NCBI GenBank assembly: GCA_938074565.1
Contig: CALJEQ010000008.1
Location: 248,001-312,000 of the forward strand
Reading direction: 5' to 3'
From: an uncultured Alkaliphilus sp.
GTDB taxonomy: Bacteria; Bacillota; Clostridia; Peptostreptococcales; Natronincolaceae
Length of the DNA stretch: 64,000 nucleotides
A model generated the notes under the pieces. That model was not told the origin of the DNA. It did no database searches and was given only the letters and a program-made list of their open reading frames with translations. Made by a program: the position numbers and the translations under genes. Positions 31,676 to 41,843 of this stretch are shown here, piece by piece (positions within the stretch are counted from its first letter, which is position 1; every line of letters begins with the position of its first letter).

Positions 31676-32044
31676 GTGAAATTACCAGTTGTATTAAAAA
31701 AGTTACGGGCTGAAAAAGGTTTAACACAGGAAGACATAAGTAATGAACTAAAAATTAATAGAGCTACTTATGCTCATTATGAAACTGGTAGACGACAACC
31801 AGATACAGGAACTTTAGAAATGTTGGCAGAATATTTTAATGTTTCAGTTGACTATCTATTAGGACGTACATTAAAGAAAAGTTTATATGCTTTAAATGGT
31901 GAAGAAGTTCCAGTGGTTTTGAGGGAAATTGGAATAGAATATATTGAAATTGCAAGAGAAATGGAACAACATCAGTTGTCACCAGAAGAGATAAGAAAAA
32001 TATTAGAAGCTGTAAAAAATATTAAAAACAATAAAAACGAATAG
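31676..32044 (+). CDS. XRE family HTH transcriptional regulator
   Basis: LKKLRAEKGLTQEDISNELKINRATYAHYETGRRQPDTGTLEMLAEYFNVSVDYLLGR. Confidence 0.93.
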   Translation: MKLPVVLKKLRAEKGLTQEDISNELKINRATYAHYETGRRQPDTGTLEMLAEYFNVSVDYLLGRTLKKSLYALNGEEVPVVLREIGIEYIEIAREMEQHQLSPEEIRKILEAVKNIKNNKNE

Positions 32045-32111
32045 AAATACATAAAGCAACAAAAACCAAATATATTATTAATAACCAATAGAAAATAGAT
32101 TATTTTCTATT

Positions 32112-32165
32112 AAAATGCACCTTAAAGAATAGATATATGTCTATTTTTTAAGGTGCATTTTTTAT
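32112..32165 (+). terminator. Intrinsic terminator of the XRE gene
   Basis: AAAATGCACCTTAAA...TTTAAGGTGCATTTTTT with inner AATAGATAT stem. Confidence 0.8.
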
Positions 32166-32366
32166 TGAGATATTTCGTTTTTGTAAAATGTATTAACATA
32201 TAATACGCCATCTATTATTAGTTTTTAAGACCTATAACATCCAGTTTAATTTCTTTTATTTATTTTTTTCAAAATAAGCTTTAAGTTGTCTACCTTCCCC
32301 TAATATTTTATCAGCACTTAACTTTACCATAAATGTACCCCTTTAGTTATGTAGCATCTTTTTATA

Positions 32367-34100
32367 TTATCTTAATTCATCTATCTTTTTAATATAAAGA
32401 TTTAATAGCTCTTGGGCATCTTCAAGGTTTAGTTTTTTACCGCCGCCTTCTACTTCAAAAAATCTTTTTGGAAAGGTTAGTTCTTCATAAGAGAAACCCA
32501 TTTCTTCTTTTAATTTAATTTTTTCTATAAAAGTTTTCTTTGCCAATACTCTTAATTCTTCTTCTGTTACTTCATAACCAATGGTATTTAAAGCCTTCAC
32601 CACAGTTTCATAATCATAAATTTTACGGGCAAAAAGACAAATAACTAAACTATTTAATAAATTACGATCAGTTTCTTCTTGTATCAATTTATCAACTAGT
32701 TCTTCCTTTGTTACTTCTCCACCTTGATCAAAAGAGTAACCTGCATTATCAAGATGGGAATGTCTTGCTCCAACAGTTTGTCCCATTAAATTTCCGTACC
32801 CAGTATGGTAGCCTGCTACTTCATTTTTTCCTAAAACCATAGCAAAGTCTCTACCACCATATTTTTTTGCCAATGCATCAGTACCTAAACCTGCCAATTT
32901 ATAAAATTCGTTAGGCTGTTGTACAATATTTCTTAATATTTCCCGATAAACAAAGGCATTTCCAAATTCAGGTGAGCAAATTGTTTCATTACTTGTTATA
33001 ATCTTCTTTTCATAAGCCTCCGTCAACCATGACATTAAAACCCCTACAGACATAACATCATAACCTATCATTTCCACTTCTTCTATTAGCATTAATACCT
33101 CTTGTGCATTTCCAATACCTAACATTGTACCTAATGCAAAAATAAGTTCATGGTCATAAGCTACTGTTGATGAATGGTATTCGTGGGAGTCGCCAAATTT
33201 TTGTCTTAATAAAGCAATATGTATACATCCTATTGTACAACCACTACAGGCTATTTTCTTTACAAGGTGATTTTCTGCAAAATGTTCACCACTAATTTCA
33301 TTTGCCATGTCAAAATGATTTTGTTGAAAATTATGGGTTGGTAATGCCTTCAAATCATTTAAAGCATTTATATTAATGGATGTACCTATCCCATGATACT
33401 TTTCCATTAATTCTGTCTCATTTACTTTTTGATAAATTTCTTCATACACCTTCTGGTAATCCCTTGGGTTAGAAATAGAAGCACCAATATCCCCTTCTAT
33501 TACTATTCCCTTAACCATTTTACTTCCCAATACTGCCCCTAGACCTAAACGTCCAAAATGACGATAAGAATCCACCGTAACACAGGAATATCTTATAAGT
33601 TTTTCCCCCGATTCTCCTATAACCATTATAGAACGTAATCCTCTTCTTCCCGTATCATCGTGTAATAATCTTGTAGCTTCATCTGTATTTAATCCCCATA
33701 GGGCATTTGCATCTTTAATTTTCATAGTATCATTACTAATATTTAATACAACAGGTTTATTGGCTTTACCCTTTATTACGATACCCATTAAGCCTGCCAT
33801 TCCCATTGCCATAGAAAGTCTTAAACCAGCATAGCTTTCTCCTAACTCTTCTGTTAATGGAGATTTAAAAATAGCACAAGTCTTCGTCACCACAGGGAAA
33901 ATTGTGTTTAAAGGACCTCTAGTAAAAATGATGGGCTGTTCTGGAGAAAAAGCATTTTCTTTTGGATGCCCGTATTCCTTCAGTAATTGAACCCCCATTG
34001 ACACTCCACCCAAGTAAGAAACTAGATCCCCACGCTCTAAAACTTCAATTGTTTCATTGGTTAAATCAATCAACATAATTTTAGGAACATTTACAGACAT
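32367..34100 (-). CDS. Aldehyde:ferredoxin oxidoreductase family (tungsto/molybdopterin) protein
   Basis: AOR N-domain (LVSYLGGVSMGVQLL, FTRGPLNTIFPVVTKTCAIFKSPLTEELGESYAG) and CSGCTIGCIH cluster motif. Confidence 0.92.
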   Translation of the reverse strand: MSVNVPKIMLIDLTNETIEVLERGDLVSYLGGVSMGVQLLKEYGHPKENAFSPEQPIIFTRGPLNTIFPVVTKTCAIFKSPLTEELGESYAGLRLSMAMGMAGLMGIVIKGKANKPVVLNISNDTMKIKDANALWGLNTDEATRLLHDDTGRRGLRSIMVIGESGEKLIRYSCVTVDSYRHFGRLGLGAVLGSKMVKGIVIEGDIGASISNPRDYQKVYEEIYQKVNETELMEKYHGIGTSININALNDLKALPTHNFQQNHFDMANEISGEHFAENHLVKKIACSGCTIGCIHIALLRQKFGDSHEYHSSTVAYDHELIFALGTMLGIGNAQEVLMLIEEVEMIGYDVMSVGVLMSWLTEAYEKKIITSNETICSPEFGNAFVYREILRNIVQQPNEFYKLAGLGTDALAKKYGGRDFAMVLGKNEVAGYHTGYGNLMGQTVGARHSHLDNAGYSFDQGGEVTKEELVDKLIQEETDRNLLNSLVICLFARKIYDYETVVKALNTIGYEVTEEELRVLAKKTFIEKIKLKEEMGFSYEELTFPKRFFEVEGGGKKLNLEDAQELLNLYIKKIDELR

Positions 34101-34101
34101 T

Positions 34102-34527
34102 TTATCTTACCTCCATCTCTATTACATCATGGGGACAACGTTCAACACATTTACCACATTGAATACAAGCAATAATTTTATTTGTTTCTTGATCAAATTT
34201 AATCGCCCTTGCCATACAAACTTCAATACATTTCTTACATCCAGTACATTTTTTAGGATAAAATCTTATTCCTCCACCATCCCTACTAACTAATGCACCA
34301 GTTTCACACTGGGCTTCACAAGAGGGCTTTACACAACCTCTACAAATGTTAACCACCATTCGACCTTGATAACCACCACTGGTTTTAACAGAAATTGCAC
34401 TCTTAGTAAGGGCAAAATTTCTATGAACAATCGAAGCACAGGCAATCATACAGGAATAACATCCAATACATTGCCCTAATTTTTTCACCTTCAATATAGG
34501 CTTTTGTTCCGTTTTAGGATTTGTCAT
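34102..34527 (-). CDS. 4Fe-4S ferredoxin-type electron transfer protein (AOR partner)
   Basis: Multiple CxxCxxCxxxC motifs: CIGCYSCMIAC, CTGCKKCIEVC, CIQCGKCVERC; overlaps/abuts AOR. Confidence 0.92.
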   Translation of the reverse strand: MTNPKTEQKPILKVKKLGQCIGCYSCMIACASIVHRNFALTKSAISVKTSGGYQGRMVVNICRGCVKPSCEAQCETGALVSRDGGGIRFYPKKCTGCKKCIEVCMARAIKFDQETNKIIACIQCGKCVERCPHDVIEMEVR

Positions 34528-34707
34528 TAATATAGAACCTCCTAACTATTTACCAATAAATTTCTGTAGTTGAAAATAAGCGTATTATTTTCTTATTATG
34601 GTGATATTATACCATAAGTAATAGATATTTTATAATCTAATTAGCAGGATTGTTAACATTTATGGAGAATATTTAGATAATCAAAATAGATAAGTTGAGG
34701 TGTTTTT

Positions 34708-36459
34708 ATGAGTCATTTTGCTACATTAAAATATTTCTTCAAAAAAAACAAGTGGTATTATATTTGGGGAATTATTTGGCTACTTCTGGTGGATGTTTTT
34801 CAATTATTAATTCCAGAAGTACTACGAAGGTTTACTGACCAGTTACAGGCTAATAGCCTAACCAGAAGTGATATTTTTCGCTATGGAGGGTATATTCTTT
34901 TAATTGGTTTAGGTATTGGTTTTTTCCGTTTTCTATGGAGGATATTCATAATCGGTACTTCCAGAAGATTAGAATACGAATTAAGAAATAAGTTATTTTC
35001 CCACTTATTAAGTTTATCAACAAATTATTACACCCACCATAAAACAGGGGATCTGATGGCCCACGCCACAAATGATATTAATGCTGTAAGAATGGCTATG
35101 GGAATGGGGGTAGTTATGTTGACGGATGCTGTCTTTATTACAGTTACTGCTATAACCATGATGGCACGTACCATTGACTACCGACTAACTATTTTAGCCT
35201 TATTTCCATTACCTATTTTAGCCGTCATTATTGGTCGTTTTGGTGGAGTTATCTTTAAACGTTTCAAAGGTGTACAAGAGGCTTTTTCTTCCTTAACAGA
35301 TACAGTTCAAGAAAATTTTTCTGGAATAAGGGTTGTTAAGTCCTTTGTACAAGAAGAAGCAGAAAGAGTAAAATTTAATGTAAAGAACATGGTTCTTTTT
35401 CAAAACAATATGAAACTGGTAAAACTTTATGGTCTTTTCCATCCTTTTATTCAGTTTGTTTCCGCATTAAGTTTCATAGTTGTTGTAGGCTATGGAGGTA
35501 TTTTAGTAATTTACGGTACAATCTCTTTAGGGGATTTCATTGCTTTTAATAGTTACCTTTCCCTCTTAGTTTGGCCTATTATGGCTATTGGTTGGGTAAT
35601 TAATGTATTACAACGGGGTTCAGCTTCTATGGTTCGATTAAATGAGATATTCGACGTTGTTCCCGAAATTGTTGAAGATCCTAATCCTATTGTGCCAAAT
35701 CATTTCCGAGGAAATATTGAATTTCAACAAGTTTCTTTTAAATACCCCAACAGTCATGTAAATGCTTTAGAGAACTTTTCTTTAAAACTTTCTGCTGGAA
35801 AAAGTCTTGGGGTAATTGGTAAAACAGGAAGTGGCAAAACCACCATCGCCAGCCTTTTATTAAGGTTGTATGATGTAGATGAAGGGGAAATAATAGTGGA
35901 TGGAGTCCCTTTAAACAAGTTAAAATTAAATGTACTTAGGGAAAATGTAGGTTATGTAGATCAAGATAGTTTCCTATTTTCCACTACGATTGCTGAAAAT
36001 ATTGCCTTTGGTATTAATAAATATGAACAATCTGAAGTCGAAAAGGTAGCAAAAATTGCAGAAGTCCATGAAAATATAATGGATTTCCCAGATAAATATG
36101 AAACTTTTGTAGGAGAACGGGGAGTAACCCTTTCTGGTGGTCAAAAGCAGAGGGTATCCATTGCTAGAGCCATTATTAAGAATCCACAAATATTGATATT
36201 AGATGATTCTCTTTCAGCAGTTGATACCGATACTGAAGAAAAGATTTTGCATTCATTAAAAGAAGAAATGCAAGATAAAACCCGTATTGTTATTGCCCAT
36301 AGGATCTCTACCATTAAAGATTGTCACGAAATTATTGTAATGGACAACGGAAGAATAATTGAACAAGGTACCCATGAATCATTATTAAAAAATCAAAAGA
36401 GCTATTATGAGTTGTATCAAAAACAACTTTTAGAAGATAAAATAGCCTATGAACAATAG
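34708..36459 (+). CDS. ABC exporter, fused permease/ATPase (heterodimer subunit)
   Basis: GKTGSGKTTIASLLLR Walker A, LSGGQKQRVSIARAI signature. Confidence 0.94.
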   Translation: MSHFATLKYFFKKNKWYYIWGIIWLLLVDVFQLLIPEVLRRFTDQLQANSLTRSDIFRYGGYILLIGLGIGFFRFLWRIFIIGTSRRLEYELRNKLFSHLLSLSTNYYTHHKTGDLMAHATNDINAVRMAMGMGVVMLTDAVFITVTAITMMARTIDYRLTILALFPLPILAVIIGRFGGVIFKRFKGVQEAFSSLTDTVQENFSGIRVVKSFVQEEAERVKFNVKNMVLFQNNMKLVKLYGLFHPFIQFVSALSFIVVVGYGGILVIYGTISLGDFIAFNSYLSLLVWPIMAIGWVINVLQRGSASMVRLNEIFDVVPEIVEDPNPIVPNHFRGNIEFQQVSFKYPNSHVNALENFSLKLSAGKSLGVIGKTGSGKTTIASLLLRLYDVDEGEIIVDGVPLNKLKLNVLRENVGYVDQDSFLFSTTIAENIAFGINKYEQSEVEKVAKIAEVHENIMDFPDKYETFVGERGVTLSGGQKQRVSIARAIIKNPQILILDDSLSAVDTDTEEKILHSLKEEMQDKTRIVIAHRISTIKDCHEIIVMDNGRIIEQGTHESLLKNQKSYYELYQKQLLEDKIAYEQ

Positions 36460-36470
36460 GAGGAAAATTT

Positions 36471-38540
36471 ATGGATAATCTACATAAGGAAGAAACCTTG
36501 GGTAAAGCCTATGACTCTAAGCTGATGGCTCGTTTACTACATTATGCTAAACCCTATTGGAAGTGGCTAACCCTTTGTGTTTTCTTATTAATCATTATTT
36601 CAGTTGTTGATTTGACTCAACCTTACATAGTAAAAATTGCCATTGATGATTACATTAATGTTTATGAAAAACCAATTTATGTATATAACCAAAATCCCCA
36701 AGCTAAAAATACTATATCCTTCGATAACAAATATTTTCTTAAAGAAAAGGACTTACAAGGTGATACCAATTTTAACAATGTAGTTCAATTGGTTCAATAC
36801 GAAAATAATATTTACCTCGTAGAAGGTAAACAATTATTAAAAGATCAAAACTATAGAATTATTGAGGATGATAAAGACTTTCTACTGATGGTAAATAATG
36901 AAACCCTTCCAGCCCGTCAGTTGTCAAAGGATGAAGTAAAGGCATTTAGACAGACCGATGTTTCATCATTAATAAACCTAAGTATCCTCTATTTCATTAT
37001 TATATCAGTTGGCTTTGGTTTAAACTTTGTACAAGTCTTTTTATTGAACTATACAGGTAACAAAATTGTCTATGAAATAAGAGATCAACTATTTAATCAC
37101 TTACAGAATATGTCCCTTAGCTTCTTTGATAAAAACCCTGTGGGTCGATTAGTTACAAGGGTAACTAACGATACCGAAACCCTCTACGAGATGTATACCA
37201 GTGTACTAGTTAATCTTTTTAAAGATGTATTTTTATTAATTGGTATTGTTCTTATTATGTTACGATTAAATGTAAAGTTAGCTTTAATTTCACTGTTAGT
37301 ACTGCCTTTAGTTTTAATAGCTGCCTCTATTTTTAGAATTAAAATTCGTGAAGCCTATAGAGAAGTACGGGTTAAACTAGCAAGTATTAACTCCTTCCTC
37401 AACGAAAACTTTACTGGAATGAAAACTATTCATATCTTTAAAAGAGAAAAACAACAGTTTAGTAATTTTGACGAGAGTAATAAAGAATTATTAAAGGCTA
37501 ATGAAAGAGAAATTTTAGTTTTTGCCATATTCCGTCCCTCTATGGAGGTATTAAGGTCTTTAGGCATTTCAATTATAATTTGGTATGGTGGTGGTCAAGT
37601 ATTAAGACAAACCATTGAATTTGGTGTGTTATTTGCTTTTATTAATTATATTAAACTCTTTTTTCAACCTATAAATGATTTAACAGAGAAGTACAATATT
37701 CTTCAATCAGCTATGGCATCTTCAGAGCGTATTTTTGCTTTGTTAGACAAAAAGTCTGATATTGTCGATGCATCTTCTCCTATTACACCTAGAACATTTA
37801 ATGGAGAAATAGAATTTAAAAATGTTTGGTTTGCTTACAAAGATGATGAATGGGTTTTAAAAGATATTAGTTTTAAAATTAATCCTGGTGAATCCATCGC
37901 ATTTGTTGGGGCTACTGGTGCAGGTAAGTCTTCCATCATTAACTTAATAAGTCGTTTTTATGATATACAAAAAGGTGAAATTTTAATAGATGGAGTTAAT
38001 GTTAAAAATATTCCCCTTAATGAATTACGAAGTAAAATTGGCATTGTGCTTCAGGATGTTTTCATGTTTTCTGGTACCATTAAAGATAATATTGTATTAA
38101 ATAACCAACAAATTTCAGATGAACAAGTTCAAGAAATTGCTAAATATGTCAATGTTCATTCTTTTATTGAAAACTTACCTAATCAATACGATGAAGTAGT
38201 AATGGAAAGGGGTGCAAATCTCTCTACAGGTCAAAGACAGCTATTGGCCTTTGCAAGGGCTTTAGTGTTTGATCCTACTATTTTAATATTAGATGAAGCT
38301 ACTTCAAATATCGATACAGAGACTGAATCATTAATACAAGATGCCATTGTGAAGTTAATTAAAGGTAGAACATCTATAGCCATAGCCCATAGGCTATCAA
38401 CTATTCAAAATTGCGATAAAATAATTGTTTTACATAAGGGAGAACTTAGGGAAATGGGTAGCCATCAAGAACTGTTGCAATTAGAAGGTATCTATTACAA
38501 GTTATATCAATTACAATATAAAGAAAGTTTTTCTATTTAA
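36471..38540 (+). CDS. ABC exporter, fused permease/ATPase (heterodimer subunit)
   Basis: GATGAGKSSIINLISR, LSTGQRQLLAFARAL; adjacent paralog. Confidence 0.94.
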   Translation: MDNLHKEETLGKAYDSKLMARLLHYAKPYWKWLTLCVFLLIIISVVDLTQPYIVKIAIDDYINVYEKPIYVYNQNPQAKNTISFDNKYFLKEKDLQGDTNFNNVVQLVQYENNIYLVEGKQLLKDQNYRIIEDDKDFLLMVNNETLPARQLSKDEVKAFRQTDVSSLINLSILYFIIISVGFGLNFVQVFLLNYTGNKIVYEIRDQLFNHLQNMSLSFFDKNPVGRLVTRVTNDTETLYEMYTSVLVNLFKDVFLLIGIVLIMLRLNVKLALISLLVLPLVLIAASIFRIKIREAYREVRVKLASINSFLNENFTGMKTIHIFKREKQQFSNFDESNKELLKANEREILVFAIFRPSMEVLRSLGISIIIWYGGGQVLRQTIEFGVLFAFINYIKLFFQPINDLTEKYNILQSAMASSERIFALLDKKSDIVDASSPITPRTFNGEIEFKNVWFAYKDDEWVLKDISFKINPGESIAFVGATGAGKSSIINLISRFYDIQKGEILIDGVNVKNIPLNELRSKIGIVLQDVFMFSGTIKDNIVLNNQQISDEQVQEIAKYVNVHSFIENLPNQYDEVVMERGANLSTGQRQLLAFARALVFDPTILILDEATSNIDTETESLIQDAIVKLIKGRTSIAIAHRLSTIQNCDKIIVLHKGELREMGSHQELLQLEGIYYKLYQLQYKESFSI

Positions 38541-38569
38541 TCTAGTAAAATTTAACAATTTAAACATGC

Positions 38570-38601
38570 AAGATGGAGGGACAAGCCCTTCATCTTTTTT
38601 A
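38570..38601 (+). terminator. Intrinsic terminator
   Basis: AAGATGGAGGG acaa GCCCTTCATCTTTTTT. Confidence 0.75.
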
Positions 38602-38908
38602 ATGGAATTAAATAAGTTTTTCAGTTTTATTTAACTCATTTTATTCTAAATAGCTTATTGAAAGAAACAAAAAAAAATAAATTATTATATCAATCACCTT
38701 ACTTACTAAAGAACCCATGTATTTTCAACAAATGCAGTATGTAAACAATGGTAATTAAGAATCTTTATTAACAACTTCACTGACTTATAAATAAAAAACT
38801 ATGTCTAATTTTTATATCTTTTATTTAATTAATCATAAAATTACCAAAAAAATAATAAAAATCCTCCATGTTTAATGGAAGATTTTATGAATTATATGAA
38901 TATTCTTT

Positions 38909-39049
38909 TTATCCTTCTTGCGAAAACTTTCTTTCAAACATTTCACATTCATCTAATGTACATGTATTAACGATACAGTGGATACATGTATATACTCCAC
39001 ATTCTCTGATGTCTTCAGTTTTATCGTAATCCTTGTTATTTTTTAGCAT
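38909..39049 (-). CDS. 46-aa cysteine-rich small protein (not in ORF track)
   Basis: MLKNNKDYDKTEDIRECGVYTCIHCIVNTCTLDECEMFERKFSQEG*; AAAGGGGA SD upstream; five Cys. Confidence 0.6.
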   Translation of the reverse strand: MLKNNKDYDKTEDIRECGVYTCIHCIVNTCTLDECEMFERKFSQEG

Positions 39050-39277
39050 AACACGATTCCCCTTTCATCGCTATTTTGTAATTTAATTATAACACTCTAT
39101 CATTTTTCTGTCAATTGCAATTTATAAAATATTATATTCATTTTTTTCCAATCCTATACCTCCATTTAAAAATTTCCTTCTAATATTTAAGGATATGGAT
39201 TAAGTGTATTTTTTTTAGCCATAATATAAATGAGCTAATATCAATATATTTCATCACCTATAGAAAGGGGTACAGAA

Positions 39278-40501
39278 ATGTCCAAGACACCAGTTGAGGT
39301 TAAAAAAGATTTATTTTGGATTGGAATGATAGATAAAGATCTAAGGGTTTTTGATGTAATTATGAGAACAGAATATGGAACAAGTTATAATTCTTACCTT
39401 CTCAAGGGTAGCGAAAAGGTTGCTATTTTTGAAACCGTTAAAAATAGATACTTCACAGAATATTTGTCAATGATTAACTCATTAACTCCTTCAGAAAAAA
39501 TAGACTATATCATAATTAATCATACCGAACCTGATCATACAGGCTCTTTAGCTGAAATACTAAAAATTAACCCTTCTGCTACTGTAGTGGCAACAAAACC
39601 TGCTTTAAAATTTTTAAAGCAAATTATTAATTTCCCTTTTAATGAAATGGAAGTTAAAGATGGTGACTCCATTTCATTAGGTAATAAAACAATAAAGTTT
39701 ATTGAAGCACCCTTTCTTCACTGGCCTGACTCTATGTACTCTTATATTGAAGAAGATCATATATTAATTAGTTGTGATTCTTTTGGCAGTCATTATGCCA
39801 GCCATGAACTTTTTAATGATTTAATTGAAAAAGATCCTCTTAAAGATGTTGATTTACAGAATGCCTATAAATATTACTATGATATGATTATGGGCCCCTT
39901 TAAAAAATATGTATTACAAGCTTTAAAAAAGATTCAACCATTAGAGATAGATATTATTTGTCCTGGTCACGGTCCAATTCTACGGGATAATATAGAATAT
40001 TATCTCAACTTATATAGACAATGGAGCAGTGATGAAAAAATACAAGATGAAATTACCCGTGTTACCATTGCATATGTATCTTGTTATGGGTACACCCATG
40101 AAATTGCAGAAGAAATGAGTAAAGGTCTAAAATCCTTAGATAACTTTGAAGTGTATTTATATGATATTCTTCATTCTGAGGATAAGGATATTATAAGTAA
40201 AATCTACTGGTCTGATGGTTTACTCTTTGGATCCCCCACCGTTTGTGGAGATGCACTAAAACCCATGTGGGATATTTTAAGTCAGATTAACCCCCTTGTT
40301 CATGGTGGTAAGTACGCAGCAGCCTTTGGCAGTTATGGTTGGAGTGGTGAAGCCATCAAGAATATTGAGGCTCGTTTAAAACAATTAAGAATGAAAGTTA
40401 TTGAACCTGGTTTGAAAATTAATTTTAAGCCCTCTCAAGAAGAGCTGAACCAAGCTTATCAATATGGAAAAGAATTTGGTGAACACTTACTTAAACAATA
40501 G
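39278..40501 (+). CDS. FprA-type flavodiiron protein
   Basis: HTEPDHTGSL metallo-beta-lactamase motif plus flavodoxin domain YVSCYGYTHEIAEEM. Confidence 0.93.
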   Translation: MSKTPVEVKKDLFWIGMIDKDLRVFDVIMRTEYGTSYNSYLLKGSEKVAIFETVKNRYFTEYLSMINSLTPSEKIDYIIINHTEPDHTGSLAEILKINPSATVVATKPALKFLKQIINFPFNEMEVKDGDSISLGNKTIKFIEAPFLHWPDSMYSYIEEDHILISCDSFGSHYASHELFNDLIEKDPLKDVDLQNAYKYYYDMIMGPFKKYVLQALKKIQPLEIDIICPGHGPILRDNIEYYLNLYRQWSSDEKIQDEITRVTIAYVSCYGYTHEIAEEMSKGLKSLDNFEVYLYDILHSEDKDIISKIYWSDGLLFGSPTVCGDALKPMWDILSQINPLVHGGKYAAAFGSYGWSGEAIKNIEARLKQLRMKVIEPGLKINFKPSQEELNQAYQYGKEFGEHLLKQ

Positions 40502-40529
40502 AAATAACTTAATAAGGAGTTGTAGATAA

Positions 40530-41747
40530 ATGCAAGAAAGCATTAATGTTTATAATGAAATTGGACAATTGAAAAGTATACTTCTTCACTGCCCAGGGGA
40601 AGAAATAGAAAATATAGTACCAGAATATTTAACTAGACTGTTATTTGATGAAATAGCTTTTCAAAAACAGGCTGAAAAAGAACATCAACAATTTGCCAAC
40701 ATCCTTAGAGACGAAGGCGTAGAAGTTTTATATTTAACTCATCTTATGGCAGATATATTAGAAAATAAAAATGTTAGAACTAAATTTTTAGAAGAGTTTA
40801 TGGCGGAGGCAAAAATAGCCACCGAAGGACTACGGGAATGTATTCGAGAATATTTTGCTGATATGAGTCCCTTAGAAATGGTAAACAAATGTATTTCTGG
40901 AGTTAGAAAATACGAAGTGAAAGAAGTAAAAGAAAAAAGTTTAGCTGACATGGTTAAAAACCCTTATCCTTTTTATTTAGATCCTATACCAAATATGTAC
41001 TTTCAGAGGGATCCTTTTGCTTCCATTGGAAGAGGTGTAACTTTAAATGTTATGGCTTCCGTTACTAGAAACAGAGAAACTTTATTTGCAAAATACTTGT
41101 TTGATTATCATCCCAAGTTTAAAAACGTTCCTAGATGGTATAATAGAGACAAAACTCATCCCTTAGAGGGAGGGGATGAACTGGTTCTATCTGATAAAGT
41201 AATTGCAATAGGGGTAAGTGATCGAACAGAGGCCATATCCATAGAAGCAGTTGCAAGAAAAATCTTTGCATCAGATGAACCCTTTGAAACAATATTAGCT
41301 TTTGATATTCCAAAAACCAGAGCCTATATGCATTTAGATACGGTTTTTACTATGGTGGACTATGACCAGTTTACTATTTACCCTGGTATTGAAATGCCTC
41401 TAGATGTTTATAGCATTAATAAAGGAAAAAACAAAAGTATAGAAATCTCATATGAAGCAGCAAATTTATCTGATATATTAAAAAAATACTTAAAACTCCC
41501 CTCTGTTAATCTAATTCGTTGTGGAGATGGTGATGTTATTGCTGCCAGTAGGGAACAATGGAGTGATGGAAGTAATACATTGGCAATTTCCCCTGGAAAA
41601 GTCATCTGTTATAATAGAAATCATGTAACAAATGAAGCTTTAAGAAGAAACAAAATAGAAGTATTGGAATTTGATTCCTATGAATTATCCAGAGGTAGAG
41701 GTGGCCCTCGTTGTATGAGTATGCCCCTATTTAGAGATAACATATAA
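40530..41747 (+). CDS. arcA: Arginine deiminase
   Basis: YFQRDPFASIGRG, EGGDELVLSD, MHLDTVFTMVD, GGPRCMSMPL. Confidence 0.95.
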   Translation: MQESINVYNEIGQLKSILLHCPGEEIENIVPEYLTRLLFDEIAFQKQAEKEHQQFANILRDEGVEVLYLTHLMADILENKNVRTKFLEEFMAEAKIATEGLRECIREYFADMSPLEMVNKCISGVRKYEVKEVKEKSLADMVKNPYPFYLDPIPNMYFQRDPFASIGRGVTLNVMASVTRNRETLFAKYLFDYHPKFKNVPRWYNRDKTHPLEGGDELVLSDKVIAIGVSDRTEAISIEAVARKIFASDEPFETILAFDIPKTRAYMHLDTVFTMVDYDQFTIYPGIEMPLDVYSINKGKNKSIEISYEAANLSDILKKYLKLPSVNLIRCGDGDVIAASREQWSDGSNTLAISPGKVICYNRNHVTNEALRRNKIEVLEFDSYELSRGRGGPRCMSMPLFRDNI

Positions 41748-41843
41748 CCTAATAAAAATTTTGACTTTTATTTAAATAAATTGTAAAATTAAGTATATTA
41801 AATGGATTATTTATAAGTCAAAATTTTAGGAGGAAGACCTTAG

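Noticed and set aside
38909-39049. SCIFF-type RiPP precursor
   Set aside because: Only five Cys with different spacing and no radical-SAM maturase nearby
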